Source of the DNA: a virus
Virus record (IMG/VR): IMGVR_UViG_3300009788_000182
Coordinates: 1-40,272 of that record
Length of the DNA: 40,272 nucleotides
Strand: one strand, 5' to 3'
The position numbers and the translations under genes were made by a program. Positions 1-8,003 of this stretch are shown here, piece by piece. The notes under the pieces are model-generated. The model had not been told where the DNA came from, did no database searches, and was given only the letters and a program-made list of their open reading frames with translations. Numbering within the stretch: the first letter of the stretch is position 1; every line of letters starts with the position of its first letter.

Positions 1-159
1 GATGCCCCAGTCAAGCTACCACCTGAAAACCTTTTTGAAGAAGAAATAACAGAAGAGGTTGCAAAAATTGAAGAATCTGTTACAGTAGCATTTATTGATA
101 ATATTGTAACTGAAGAAGACGCAGAACAATTAATTAGTCTTGTAGAAGATTTTGGATAG
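1..159 (+). CDS. C-terminal end of an unidentified protein (5' truncated by window)
   Basis: An open frame runs from the first base of the window to a TAG at 157-159 and gives 52 residues. The visible part is very acidic (an EEEITEEVAKIEE-type stretch) and ends in LISLVEDFG. No motif identifies it. The next gene begins inside or just after its last codons, so the two are probably co-transcribed. Its position just before the terminase genes would suit a head, neck or tail-completion gene in a T4-like order, but this is inference only. Confidence 0.6.
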   Translation, partial: DAPVKLPPENLFEEEITEEVAKIEESVTVAFIDNIVTEEDAEQLISLVEDFG

Positions 160-163
160 TATT

Positions 164-433
164 ATGCCTGAATTTCAAGAATCAGAAACTATAACGATAA
201 CAATTGATAATAAGGAATATAAATTATTTCGTGATGAAATTTTAAGTGACCCAGAACTTAGTGAGATATTCCTCATGCTTGACAGAGTTCGAAAAGAGTT
301 ACACGATCTCGATTACGAGTATGGTAAGCTGCAACACGCGAGGAGATCCTTGCAGATAACATTAGAGCAGATGTCTTTAAAACGTGTTAAAGCTAAGTTT
401 AATTTAGATAAACCAATTAACGAGGAAGATTGA
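164..433 (+). CDS. Small coiled-coil protein, unknown function
   Basis: An 89-residue protein if started at ATG 164. A TTG at 152 in the same frame would add four residues, but the ATG is preferred, with a GGA six bases upstream. It opens with a short beta-type stretch containing DNKEYKL and continues as a long charged helix (about residues 30-75) likely to form a coiled coil. The layout is reminiscent of the small DUF6447 type, a short N-terminal 'K-Y' strand followed by a helical hairpin, but this was not confirmed. It overlaps no other gene and is followed 1 nt later by the next start, so it belongs to the same operon as the small terminase gene. Confidence 0.7.
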   Translation: MPEFQESETITITIDNKEYKLFRDEILSDPELSEIFLMLDRVRKELHDLDYEYGKLQHARRSLQITLEQMSLKRVKAKFNLDKPINEED

Positions 434-434
434 T

Positions 435-797
435 ATGGATCAATTAATTAGAGCCATGGCTTTACTTATTAGTAAGAAGATAGATATGACCGGGTTATCC
501 GTTGATGATATAAACATTCTCAATAGTGTGGTGGAGTTAGCACGTGTCCTTGATGAACCCGCATCCGAAAAAGAACTAAACACTGATATTATATCAGCTA
601 TTCAGAAAGGATATGAGGAATATTTGATAGGTAAACTTGCCGCATCGTATAGTTTAGTAGACTGGTATAGCCACACATGTAACAGAACACTTACTGATCA
701 ACAACTTACGGCAGTTTTAGAAGACAATGCTGACTTAATGTATGGTATTTTCAGTAGGGTATGTAATACCGTTATTACGAACGCAAGAAAAGAATAA
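435..797 (+). CDS. Hypothetical helical protein
   Basis: A 120-residue, mostly helical, mildly acidic protein. ATG 435 has a good Shine-Dalgarno sequence (GAGGAAG at 422-428) inside the end of the preceding gene. No catalytic or metal-binding motif is visible; the two cysteines are not arranged as a zinc site. It sits two genes before TerL, in the stretch where T4-like phages carry tail-completion and head-tail joining genes, but I cannot assign it to any of them. Confidence 0.7.
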   Translation: MDQLIRAMALLISKKIDMTGLSVDDINILNSVVELARVLDEPASEKELNTDIISAIQKGYEEYLIGKLAASYSLVDWYSHTCNRTLTDQQLTAVLEDNADLMYGIFSRVCNTVITNARKE

Positions 798-798
798 A

Positions 799-806
799 CA
801 TAAATA
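799..806 (+). promoter_or_regulatory. Candidate T4-type late promoter (CATAAATA)
   Basis: The octamer CATAAATA differs by one base from the T4 late promoter core TATAAATA. It lies 31 nt upstream of the TerS-like start at 838, a spacing that would leave a leader of about 25 nt. In AT-rich DNA the match alone is weak evidence. Confidence 0.35.
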
Positions 807-837
807 CCTTATATACAAACAATAATGGGTATTTAGC

Positions 838-1287
838 ATGAACAATAAGAAGAAAGTTGTTAAAGTCATAGAGCACCCACTTGAGGATTTCTTCGATATC
901 GAACCTAACTCAACGGAGATTGAGGTGTTCGAACGAGGGGGAGAGTTGGTCAAGGATGAAGAATATGATCCAAAAGATGAAGAAATTGAAGAGCAGTTTC
1001 AAGAGATATACGATAGTGCTATGGATGGGTTCGATGAACTGTCTGAAGAGGTACACCGAGTAGAGGGAAGATACAAAGCCCGCATGGGTGAAGTATCTGT
1101 CCAACACTTGAATGCTGCTTTGAATGCCGCCGCTCATAAGGCAAAGATGAAAGAACATAAAGATAAATTAGACTCTAAAGGAACTGGTGGCGGTCCAAGG
1201 GTAACTAATAACACTCTGATAGTTGATGATAGAAGTGCGTTATTGGATGAACTACGTAAGAAATTGAGTGAGGGAAATGATGGTTAA
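838..1287 (+). CDS. Terminase small subunit-like protein (gp16 type)
   Basis: A 149-residue protein with the layout of T4 gp16. It has an acidic N-terminal third, a central helical hairpin (about residues 55-115, including EIYDSAMDGFDELSEEVHR), then a short extended segment TNNTLIVDD followed by SALLDELRKKL. This resembles the T4 end 'NIQNATVFMGSPTELMDEI'. In the family, TerS forms oligomeric rings, recognises concatemeric phage DNA and regulates TerL ATPase and nuclease activity. Position supports the call: TerL lies three genes downstream. ATG 838 has only a weak ribosome site; the nearest upstream ATG in frame is followed at once by a stop. The identification rests on pattern and context, not on catalytic residues. 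Confidence 0.6.
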   Translation: MNNKKKVVKVIEHPLEDFFDIEPNSTEIEVFERGGELVKDEEYDPKDEEIEEQFQEIYDSAMDGFDELSEEVHRVEGRYKARMGEVSVQHLNAALNAAAHKAKMKEHKDKLDSKGTGGGPRVTNNTLIVDDRSALLDELRKKLSEGNDG

Positions 1288-2383
1288 GCATAGCCACTTA
1301 GCTGAACTGTATTTACCAACGCCGTCTCAAGCAGTTCTTGATGAAGTCGCTAATACGGTGTTGGCGTACTGTATAGCCTCTGTGTTTCTTATACGAAACC
1401 AAGGTGTTAAATTGGCTTCAGATCATGTGGTTCATCTTTTGGGATATCTGGCTCGTGGTAAATCTAGTGTTGATTTTCAAAGTATAGAACCATCCACCGG
1501 TACTGTAGACCAAATTTCTATACGAGTAACTGTTTCGGAGGCAGCAAAAGCATATCTTCTAGGAAAGCTTATGCATGATACATTATCACGTGAATTCGTT
1601 ATGGTCAACCACATCATTGACTTTGTAAATGATGATGCCGGGTTTAACCAAATGGTATCTCTAGTTACTAACAATGGTGTCATTAACAGGATTGTGATAG
1701 ATGTAGACAATATCTCAGTTGATAAGCCTAGAGACACCAGTGTAATGGTTGACAATACTAAAGTTAATGTGTTTCAGTCATTTTTACCAATTTACAATTT
1801 TAAGACTGGAATTGGCGGGATTGGGCAGAAAGAATTGAATAAAGATTATGGGTTTGACTCCCAGCGTAAATTTATAAATGCACATTTAGGGCTTGACATT
1901 GGAGTCGATTCGTCTGTATACTATCAGACTGCCCACAATAATGGATCACCAACAGTTGAAAGTGTTGAGTTGGCCACACGTAATTTGTACATAGAATTAT
2001 GTAAAAGAATAAACATGGGGTTTGCTAGAACATTTGACTCTGCTCTAGTTGATTTCAAACAAAACCTTTTACAGCATATGATCGAAGCATGTTATGGTGT
2101 GTCTATTTCGTATGATGGTGAGTGCATATTAATATCTACGGATGACACCGCTAACGGGAACTTTAATGCAGAGAATATGTTTTGTAATTTATATGATGCT
2201 AAACTGGAAGCTATATGCCCCGAGCATCTAAACCCATCAATCCGCATTGCTGATGAGGACGGCAATGATCTGTTTAAGTTGCGGTTTAAGAAGGAAAAGT
2301 ATGCTAAGAATGTTACGGGATACAGATACAAGATTTATTTTACCCCATCTAGGAAACTGGATGCGTATTTTAAAACTGATTAG
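1280..2383 (+). CDS. Hypothetical protein between terminase genes
   Basis: About 367 residues from ATG 1280. The frame stays open back to a GTG at 1268, but GAGGG at 1270-1274 is best spaced for 1280. The start overlaps the end of the TerS-like gene by 8 nt, so translation is probably coupled. The protein is mixed alpha/beta with no recognisable catalytic motif. It contains a glycine-rich turn, TGIGGIGQKELNKDYGFDSQ, near residue 170, and the C-terminal part (GNDLFKLRFKKEKYA, YRYKIYFTP) looks like beta strands. Its place between TerS and TerL suggests a role in packaging or an associated structural role. I do not recognise the family. Confidence 0.75.
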   Translation: MVKHSHLAELYLPTPSQAVLDEVANTVLAYCIASVFLIRNQGVKLASDHVVHLLGYLARGKSSVDFQSIEPSTGTVDQISIRVTVSEAAKAYLLGKLMHDTLSREFVMVNHIIDFVNDDAGFNQMVSLVTNNGVINRIVIDVDNISVDKPRDTSVMVDNTKVNVFQSFLPIYNFKTGIGGIGQKELNKDYGFDSQRKFINAHLGLDIGVDSSVYYQTAHNNGSPTVESVELATRNLYIELCKRINMGFARTFDSALVDFKQNLLQHMIEACYGVSISYDGECILISTDDTANGNFNAENMFCNLYDAKLEAICPEHLNPSIRIADEDGNDLFKLRFKKEKYAKNVTGYRYKIYFTPSRKLDAYFKTD

Positions 2384-2391
2384 GTAACCAC

Positions 2392-4110
2392 ATGACTAAT
2401 ATAATAATAAAAACAGACAACAAAGATTTCATAGCAAGATATAACGCTGCACAAACAGCAAAATTTACAAGGCAAGAATTTGCCAACTATCATGGAGTAG
2501 AAGTTGACACCATCTCCAGACGAAGGCTAAGGATAATTGAAAGGGTTGGTTTGTTTCTCTCGTATTTACCGTTTCAAGACGACTTCGATGGTTCAATAGA
2601 TATCGAAAAGGTTGAACTTTTCGAAAGAACATATAAGAATATCCTTAGAAAGGATGCTGGCCCGACACCAGCTAAAGTTTCCAAAAGTAAGAAACAAATT
2701 TTTGTCATAACTTCTGCACAGAACGCTACTCCAGTCCATGATAGATTTAACAAAACTTGCCTTAAGTATTGTGAAATACGTAACGGTAGATATATGGTCA
2801 TACCGGTCAGGTACAGAAACCCAACATCAATATGGACAGCAGCAAACAAAGCTGATGAATATTGGTTTAAAGAGTTAGAACCGTATCTTGTTACTTCTGA
2901 TGTTCAGTTATGTAAGGGGTTACGACTTATTGCTGAAGCTAAAATACAGCCAACTGCCAATATTCCGTTGTCTGGGTATGATGGGTTGACGGGATCTGAT
3001 TCCGCTATATTTGGTCATCCAAAAGTCCAGATGAAAACGGTTGCCACCCCGAACAAGAACATGCCTAAGATTCTCACCACATCTGGAACGTGTACAGTTG
3101 ATAATTACTCCGATAGTAAAGCTGGTCATAAAGGCAAGTTTCACCATAATATCAGTGCCATAATTGTTGAAGTTGACAACGATAAATTCCACATTCGTCA
3201 AGTTCATGGTGATGAGGATGGTTCTTTTTATGACCTTGAATATCTTTACACTACTACTGGTAGAACAAAGCATGAAGGTATAGCAGGATTTGTCCCCGGA
3301 GATATTCATGCTGAATTTCTTGATGAAGGCGTAGAGAATGCCACGTTTATTGGCCCACAGTCCATAGTTGGTGCTTTGCATCCAAAAATTATGGTCCTTC
3401 ATGATGTTGAAGATTTCTATCGTAGAAACCATCACCACAAAAACAACGATATAATAGCATACGGTAAGCATCACTTAGGTCGTGATAATGTTGAAGAAGG
3501 GTTACAGATTTCAGCAGACTTCATTAGTAAGATTACTAGACCGGGAATGACCAATCTGATAGTGCCGTCAAATCATAACGAAGCGTTTGATCGTTGGTTG
3601 AATGATTGTGACCCTAAATTAGATCCAGAAAACGCCCGTTTATTTCACTATATGAAACTACAGCAGTTGTCAAACGTGAGGAAGACATCAACCGGGTTTG
3701 AAACAATCCCAGCATTTGAACTTTGGTGCAATAACCCACTGGATCAGGATGGGTTACCCTCAAGCAAAATCACACGGTTCTTGAAGCGTGATGAAAGTTA
3801 TATGATTGCTGGTATTGAAATTATTTTCCATGGTGATGTTGGTATTAACGGTGCTCGTGGAAATATATCGTCTTTTGCAAAAATTGGTCCCAAGACTGTT
3901 ATCGGTCATTCACATTCACCGGGTATCACTGAAGGTGCATATCAAGTTGGTGTGTCAGCCAGAAGGGATCTTGAATATGCCGTGGGGCCATCAAGTTGGT
4001 TGCACACACATTGTATCATCTACCCCAACGGTTCCAGAGCATTGATTAATGTAATCAATGGGGAATGGAGAGCAAGCTATTATGGCAACGAGGCTTCCCT
4101 CATTAGGTAA
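2392..4110 (+). CDS. Calcineurin-like metallophosphoesterase, T5 A1-like DNA transfer/DNase protein
   Basis: A 572-residue protein with an ordered set of metallophosphoesterase metal-ligand motifs in its C-terminal half: GDIH (about 303-306), HDVED (about 337), SNHNE (about 394), FHGDVGINGARG (about 479-490) and GHSHSP (505-510). These fit the family pattern D-x-H / GD / GNH(E) / H / GHxH for a two-metal phosphodiesterase. The N-terminal 100 residues contain a possible helix-turn-helix-like segment (EFANYHGVEVDTISRRR). Length and layout resemble the phage T5 A1 pre-early protein, which acts in DNA transfer and host DNA degradation. A role here in host DNA breakdown or DNA entry or processing is inferred from that resemblance. 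The last 28 nt overlap the next gene's start (4082), and it is encoded among terminase genes. Confidence 0.75.
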   Translation: MTNIIIKTDNKDFIARYNAAQTAKFTRQEFANYHGVEVDTISRRRLRIIERVGLFLSYLPFQDDFDGSIDIEKVELFERTYKNILRKDAGPTPAKVSKSKKQIFVITSAQNATPVHDRFNKTCLKYCEIRNGRYMVIPVRYRNPTSIWTAANKADEYWFKELEPYLVTSDVQLCKGLRLIAEAKIQPTANIPLSGYDGLTGSDSAIFGHPKVQMKTVATPNKNMPKILTTSGTCTVDNYSDSKAGHKGKFHHNISAIIVEVDNDKFHIRQVHGDEDGSFYDLEYLYTTTGRTKHEGIAGFVPGDIHAEFLDEGVENATFIGPQSIVGALHPKIMVLHDVEDFYRRNHHHKNNDIIAYGKHHLGRDNVEEGLQISADFISKITRPGMTNLIVPSNHNEAFDRWLNDCDPKLDPENARLFHYMKLQQLSNVRKTSTGFETIPAFELWCNNPLDQDGLPSSKITRFLKRDESYMIAGIEIIFHGDVGINGARGNISSFAKIGPKTVIGHSHSPGITEGAYQVGVSARRDLEYAVGPSSWLHTHCIIYPNGSRALINVINGEWRASYYGNEASLIR

Positions 4111-4687
4111 GTCATACGAACATGTTCCGAACGGAATAGTGGACTTTATTAGAAACCATTGTCGGTTTAATGATGTCCACCATCTGTTTTCTGATATAAA
4201 ATTTGATGACTCTGAACAGCGGTTCGTTGAAAAAGTTTTCTATGGCGAAAATACCCTTGTCACGAGGTCACAACGAAGAGCAACGGGGGGATCTACTTTA
4301 TTGGCTATCATTGCCTCTTACTATGCCTTGTGTGGAAAGAATGTGATAATGTTGTTTAATAAAAAACATTTAAATGATCATATGATGCGCGGCATATTCC
4401 GATCTTTTACTATAAATGGGATTGTCATGGAATACCCCACTAATAAGAAAATAGTATTAAAACATCTTAATTCTAATGAAATGGGGGCCATTGATTTTTT
4501 GCATTCTGATAATTTGATAATTTCCATAAAAGGAAGATCATCTGATTATATATTTCTGGATGCTCCCACGGCCTTATCTGATCGAGAGTTGTACGAGATA
4601 ATGGCTCATTTACGACCATCGGGAAAGATGATAGTAAACAAAATGCCGGAGTACGACCAGAACTACGGTTATAACTACGGTTATTAG
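4082..4687 (+). CDS. Degenerate terminase-like P-loop ATPase (pseudo-ATPase), immediately upstream of TerL
   Basis: 201 residues from ATG 4082; an in-frame upstream start at 4058 would lie deeper in the A1-like gene. The sequence tracks the ATPase half of the neighbouring TerL. QRRATGGSTLLA (about 65-75) sits where TerL has SARQTGKTETSAA. YIFLDAPTAL (about 156) sits where TerL has LYCDELAF. SGKMIVNKMP (about 180) sits where TerL has GGKMIITSTP. The Walker A lysine is therefore replaced by glycine and the Walker B glutamate by alanine, so it should not hydrolyse ATP. There is no nuclease domain, and the protein ends in a Tyr/Gly tail (NYGYNYGY). It may be a regulatory or structural partner of TerL, or a decayed duplication. 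The homology is my alignment by eye. Confidence 0.65.
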   Translation: MATRLPSLGKSYEHVPNGIVDFIRNHCRFNDVHHLFSDIKFDDSEQRFVEKVFYGENTLVTRSQRRATGGSTLLAIIASYYALCGKNVIMLFNKKHLNDHMMRGIFRSFTINGIVMEYPTNKKIVLKHLNSNEMGAIDFLHSDNLIISIKGRSSDYIFLDAPTALSDRELYEIMAHLRPSGKMIVNKMPEYDQNYGYNYGY

Positions 4688-4700
4688 CCGGTTGCTAATA
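4682..4700 (+). other. Hairpin overlapping the stop codon upstream of TerL
   Basis: A perfect 7-bp inverted repeat, TATTAGC/GCTAATA, with a CGGTT loop. It includes the stop codon of the pseudo-terminase gene and lies 23 nt before the TerL start. No T-tract follows, so it is not a typical terminator. It could be an mRNA processing or stability element, or chance. Confidence 0.4.
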
Positions 4701-4711
4701 AGATTTGCTCA

Positions 4712-4719
4712 TATAAATA
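4712..4719 (+). promoter_or_regulatory. TATAAATA box immediately before TerL
   Basis: An exact match to the T4 late promoter core TATAAATA in the 36-nt gap before TerL. It ends only 4 nt before the ATG, so a transcript starting 5-7 nt downstream would begin at or after the start codon. It is either a promoter for a leaderless transcript, a promoter serving downstream genes, or chance. Confidence 0.25.
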
Positions 4720-4723
4720 AGGT

Positions 4724-6271
4724 ATGAGCAGAAAGAACAACCCATATCTAAAGAAAGCACATGAACCCATTGAACTTGACTTTGATAAATTAGAAGAGTT
4801 AAAGAAGTGCTTGCTATCCCCCATTTATTTCATTGAGACTTATGTCAAGATAACACATCCAGTTCGCGGGCGAATTCCTTTTAAGATGTACGATTATCAA
4901 AAGGATATAGTCAATAACTATTTAGAGAACAGATACAATATCGTACTATCTGCTAGGCAAACAGGTAAAACAGAAACATCTGCTGCATTTTTACTATGGT
5001 ACGCCATATTTCATGATGATAAAACCATATTGGTGGTGTCCAAGGATGCTGACAGTGCAATGGAAATCATTAAGAGGATTCAGGAGGGTTATGAGGGTTT
5101 ACCCAATTGGTTGAAGCCCGGTATACAAGACGATAACTGGAACAAGGGTACTGCCGCGTTTGATAATAGATCACGCATCATTGCTAGATCAACCACAGAA
5201 ACATCAGGTCGTGGTCTTTCCATTTCTTTATTGTACTGTGACGAATTGGCGTTCGTGAAGGCACATATCCAGCAAGAGTTTTGGGGAGCTATCTCACCAA
5301 CGTTGAGTACTGGTGGTAAGATGATTATCACCTCCACCCCGAATGGGGATGTTGATTTGTTTTCTACTCTTTGGAAGGGAGCAGAAGCCGGTAGCAATAA
5401 CTTCTTCCCACGTAGAGTTTATTGGGATGATCCTCCGGGCAGAGATGAGGAATTTAAAGAGAATGAAATAAAGAATATCACTGAACATAGGTGGCGTCAA
5501 GAGTATGAGTGTGAGTTCATATCATCCGATAGTTCATTGTTTGACTCTCGTGTGGTTCAGAAAGCAGAAAAGCTGGTTGAGAATATCCCAATTGCGTTCA
5601 ACATTGAAGAACAGGACTTTTTTAAGCCAATATCTCAAGAAATGACGTACTTGATAGGAGTAGACCCGGCCACAGGAAGTGGTGCTGACTATTCTGTGAT
5701 TGAAGTATTTGAGTTTCCATCTATGTATCAGGTGATGGAGTGGAGGGAGAATACTGTTAGTGAGGTGGTGTTGTATTCTCATCTGAAGAAAGTTATAGGA
5801 TTTCTAGAAAAGTATAGTAACGATGTATATTTTAGTGTAGAATCTAATGGGGTTGGCAGAGCAGTGATAGCCTTGTATATGCAGGATGAGAAACCACCGA
5901 TGTATGCCCATTTTATGAGTGAACCGGGCAAAAACAAGTTGGGCTTCACAACCACAGCCACATCCAAGAGAGATTGTGCTATTCGTTTCAAGAACATGTT
6001 TGAACGAGACGAAATGCTTATTTACTCCAAGATGCTGTATAGGGAGATGAAAACATATATTAGAAGGGCAGATGGCTTTCAAGCTCAGAAAGGTTCCACA
6101 GATGACTGTATTTCAGCCCTATACGTGATTATCAGAATGCTAGGCGAAATTTCCATGTACGATCCTAGAGCCTACGCTAAGCTCTATAGGTTTGAAGATC
6201 AGGCCGAAGGAGACGAGTGGTATACGGAACAAGAATACGAGCAAATGCCGATTCCGGGGGGAGTTCTCTGA
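4724..6271 (+). CDS. terL: Terminase large subunit (gp17-type ATPase/nuclease)
   Basis: A 515-residue packaging motor protein. The N-terminal ATPase carries Walker A SARQTGKT (about 77-84), Walker B LLYCDE (about 170-175) and the coupling motif ITSTPNG (about 201). The C-terminal RNase H-fold nuclease carries GVDPATGSGADYS (about 312), ESNGVG (about 372) and DDCISAL (about 460), which provide the acidic metal ligands. TerL docks on the portal, cuts concatemeric DNA and translocates it into the prohead. It is somewhat shorter than T4 gp17 (610 aa), mainly from a short N-terminus. ATG 4724 gives a native-looking N-terminus although the Shine-Dalgarno is poor (AAGG only 1-2 nt away). Its C-terminal codons end 12 nt before the next start. 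Confidence 0.97.
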   Translation: MSRKNNPYLKKAHEPIELDFDKLEELKKCLLSPIYFIETYVKITHPVRGRIPFKMYDYQKDIVNNYLENRYNIVLSARQTGKTETSAAFLLWYAIFHDDKTILVVSKDADSAMEIIKRIQEGYEGLPNWLKPGIQDDNWNKGTAAFDNRSRIIARSTTETSGRGLSISLLYCDELAFVKAHIQQEFWGAISPTLSTGGKMIITSTPNGDVDLFSTLWKGAEAGSNNFFPRRVYWDDPPGRDEEFKENEIKNITEHRWRQEYECEFISSDSSLFDSRVVQKAEKLVENIPIAFNIEEQDFFKPISQEMTYLIGVDPATGSGADYSVIEVFEFPSMYQVMEWRENTVSEVVLYSHLKKVIGFLEKYSNDVYFSVESNGVGRAVIALYMQDEKPPMYAHFMSEPGKNKLGFTTTATSKRDCAIRFKNMFERDEMLIYSKMLYREMKTYIRRADGFQAQKGSTDDCISALYVIIRMLGEISMYDPRAYAKLYRFEDQAEGDEWYTEQEYEQMPIPGGVL

Positions 6272-6282
6272 TATATAATAGT

Positions 6283-6819
6283 ATGATCGAAATAATCATA
6301 CCTGTACAATTTTTAATAGAAACTCCTTTAGCTGGGCTATATAGTAATACGCTACGGGGGTTTAATACCCCACGGAAGCAAAGTGCTGGACGAGTGCAGA
6401 TAGTGAAGACAGTTTATATAGCGGCACCAAGAATAAACGCGGTGGGGATTGGAGCTACTACTCGTTCAAGTGCCAAGGAGTATGAGACAAAGATGTTTTT
6501 TGATAACATCACATATTTGGGGGGAGATGATGATCAGGCTAATGCCTTTAGTTTTCAGACCCCGGATGATCAGGATTACGTCATTGAACCAGTTGGTTAT
6601 ACTGGTAAAGATGTGAAAGTACGATGCAGTTGTCTTGATTTTTATTACCGTTTTTCTGTATGGAATAATAAAGACGGTAGTTTACTTGGTGACCCACCAG
6701 ATCCTTATATTAATAAGACTGATAATAGGGAACCAGTCAACCCCACTAGGATACCGGGGTTGTGTAAACATCTTATTGCACTTACGGATAAACTTAGACA
6801 AGAAAGATTTCTTCGATAA
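6283..6819 (+). CDS. SWIM-type zinc-binding protein, unknown function
   Basis: 178 residues from ATG 6283; the frame is open further upstream inside TerL, but 6283 avoids that overlap. The C-terminal half holds CSCLDFYYRF (cysteines near 115-117) and, about 45 residues later, GLCKHLIAL. This is a CxC...CxH arrangement like a SWIM zinc finger, with the conserved-looking insert DPPDPYINKTDNREPVNPTR between the pairs. SWIM domains bind DNA or proteins. The N-terminal part contains an RGFNTPRKQSAGR segment. Similar proteins, as I recall, occur in marine T4-like phages without known function. It lies between TerL and the gp32 promoter. Confidence 0.7.
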   Translation: MIEIIIPVQFLIETPLAGLYSNTLRGFNTPRKQSAGRVQIVKTVYIAAPRINAVGIGATTRSSAKEYETKMFFDNITYLGGDDDQANAFSFQTPDDQDYVIEPVGYTGKDVKVRCSCLDFYYRFSVWNNKDGSLLGDPPDPYINKTDNREPVNPTRIPGLCKHLIALTDKLRQERFLR

Positions 6820-6833
6820 ATTAAAAATAAGTG

Positions 6834-6861
6834 TTGATAATTATAAGCAGCGTAGTATACT
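6834..6861 (+). promoter_or_regulatory. Sigma70-like promoter upstream of gp32
   Basis: TTGATA (6834-6839), a 16-nt spacer, then TATACT (6856-6861). Both hexamers are within two mismatches of consensus, which suggests early transcription by host RNA polymerase. The start would fall near 6868, leaving a leader of about 110 nt before the ssDNA-binding protein gene. Confidence 0.6.
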
Positions 6862-6867
6862 GCTCTA

Positions 6868-6885
6868 ACGTTGGGACATCAACGT
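6868..6885 (+). promoter_or_regulatory. Leader hairpin with GGACAT loop (gp32 mRNA)
   Basis: ACGTTG/CAACGT, a 6-bp perfect stem with loop GGACAT, placed at the expected 5' end of the gp32 transcript. The same core (GTTG-GGRCAT-CAAC) occurs at 21243-21258 in another leader, with one compensating base-pair change. Three nucleotides after the hairpin a 10-codon frame begins (ATG 6889, stop 6919-6921). Confidence 0.5.
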
Positions 6886-6924
6886 AGTATGGATGCTAAA
6901 TCCTTTACGGGAATATGTTAGACT

Positions 6925-6953
6925 CTTAAGCAACAAGAATCTTAAGCAACAAG
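6925..6953 (+). repeat. Tandem 13-bp direct repeat in the gp32 leader
   Basis: CTTAAGCAACAAG occurs at 6925-6937 and 6941-6953, separated by AAT, with a 16-nt period and one difference in the third spacer-equivalent base. It lies 27 nt before the gp32 start. T4 gp32 represses its own translation by binding its mRNA leader, so a repeated, weakly structured A-rich element here is a plausible operator. That role is inference. Confidence 0.6.
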
Positions 6954-6979
6954 CATAATAAGAAACGAGGAATAAGAAA

Positions 6980-7945
6980 ATGACTAGACGTTCGATTAAA
7001 GCCTTGCAAGAAAGGCTTACTAATGAAAGTAAGGAAAGTGGTTCTAATAGTGGATTTTATTACCCCCATTGGAAATTACCTAAAGACGGCATAACCAAGA
7101 TAAGAATTCTGGAAGATCCAGATCAGGAAAACCCCCTAGTAGTTTACACCGATTATATGGAGCATGTTCTGCATATAAATGATGAGATTACTCGCGTGCC
7201 CTGCGTCAAGAACAATGGCAAGGAACAAAGTTGTCCTATCTGTGAAATGTCCCAGAAGTTTTACAAAGCCAAAAACGACGATAAAGGCAAATATTTCTAC
7301 CGTGATATGTATGCCCTTGTCCGTGGTTTGGTTACAAAGGATGGTCTTGAGTACGGTGAAGATGACGAGCCTGCAACGGGCACAGTCAAAGTATTCAAGT
7401 TCAGTTATCAGTTAGCTACTAAGCTAAAATCTGAAATCGGAAAACTTGACGAAGAAGATGTTTTCTGGGATCTGGACGATGGACTTGATTTTATTATCGA
7501 GAAGCAAATTCAGCTCAGTAAGGGCGGAAAGGAATATGGTAAGTATGATTTGGGTAGCGGTTTTGCACGCAAATCGTCAAAGATCAAGAAGGGTTGGAGA
7601 GAAGGAATTACAGATGAACCATTATCTGCTCTTATTCCAGACATTCCTTCCTATGATGAAGCCGATGAACTCCTTCAGCGGTATTTGAAGGCCGAATTCA
7701 ATGGCGGTAGTTCAGATGATGATAAGACTGAATCTGAAGACGAATTAATGGATAAGATCAATCGCAACCGTAGAGCTAAGTCAGAAAGCAAGACAAGCAC
7801 GAGGGATGACGATGACGATAATGCTGATACTGATGATGATAGTGGAGATAAAAGCCCCCTTGATTCCATAGTTGAAGCTGCTGGTGACGATGGTGACGAT
7901 GACGATGACGGTGATATTCTAGCTCAACTAAGAAGCGAAGATTAA
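6980..7945 (+). CDS. Single-stranded DNA-binding protein (gp32-like)
   Basis: A 321-residue protein with the three-part plan of T4 gp32. The N-terminus is basic (RRSIKALQERL), for cooperative binding. The core OB domain carries a zinc site, with a His near residues 62-65 and Cys at about 75, 86 and 89 (VPCVKNN...SCPIC). The C-terminal tail (about 240-321) is strongly acidic (DDDDDN, DDGDDDDDGD) and in the family recruits replication and recombination partners. It coats ssDNA at forks and recombination intermediates. A ribosome site (GAGGAA) precedes ATG 6980. It is transcribed alone, from a promoter at 6834 to a strong terminator at 7976, with a structured leader suggesting autogenous control. 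Confidence 0.93.
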   Translation: MTRRSIKALQERLTNESKESGSNSGFYYPHWKLPKDGITKIRILEDPDQENPLVVYTDYMEHVLHINDEITRVPCVKNNGKEQSCPICEMSQKFYKAKNDDKGKYFYRDMYALVRGLVTKDGLEYGEDDEPATGTVKVFKFSYQLATKLKSEIGKLDEEDVFWDLDDGLDFIIEKQIQLSKGGKEYGKYDLGSGFARKSSKIKKGWREGITDEPLSALIPDIPSYDEADELLQRYLKAEFNGGSSDDDKTESEDELMDKINRNRRAKSESKTSTRDDDDDNADTDDDSGDKSPLDSIVEAAGDDGDDDDDGDILAQLRSED

Positions 7946-7975
7946 GAAATATCATTGCGTCACACATTCGATTGG

Positions 7976-8003
7976 GGAGGGGGAAGTTCCCCCTCCTTTT
8001 TTT
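7976..8003 (+). terminator. Rho-independent terminator after gp32
   Basis: A 9-bp stem GGAGGGGGA/TCCCCCTCC (7976-7984 and 7988-7996) with a 3-nt loop, followed by seven Ts (7997-8003). It separates the gp32 unit from uvsX, allowing independent, high-level gp32 expression. Confidence 0.9.

Noticed and set aside
2920-3474. 184-residue minus-strand frame inside the A1-like gene
   Set aside because: The plus-strand gene has intact enzyme motifs over the same bases; the antisense product has no recognisable features.
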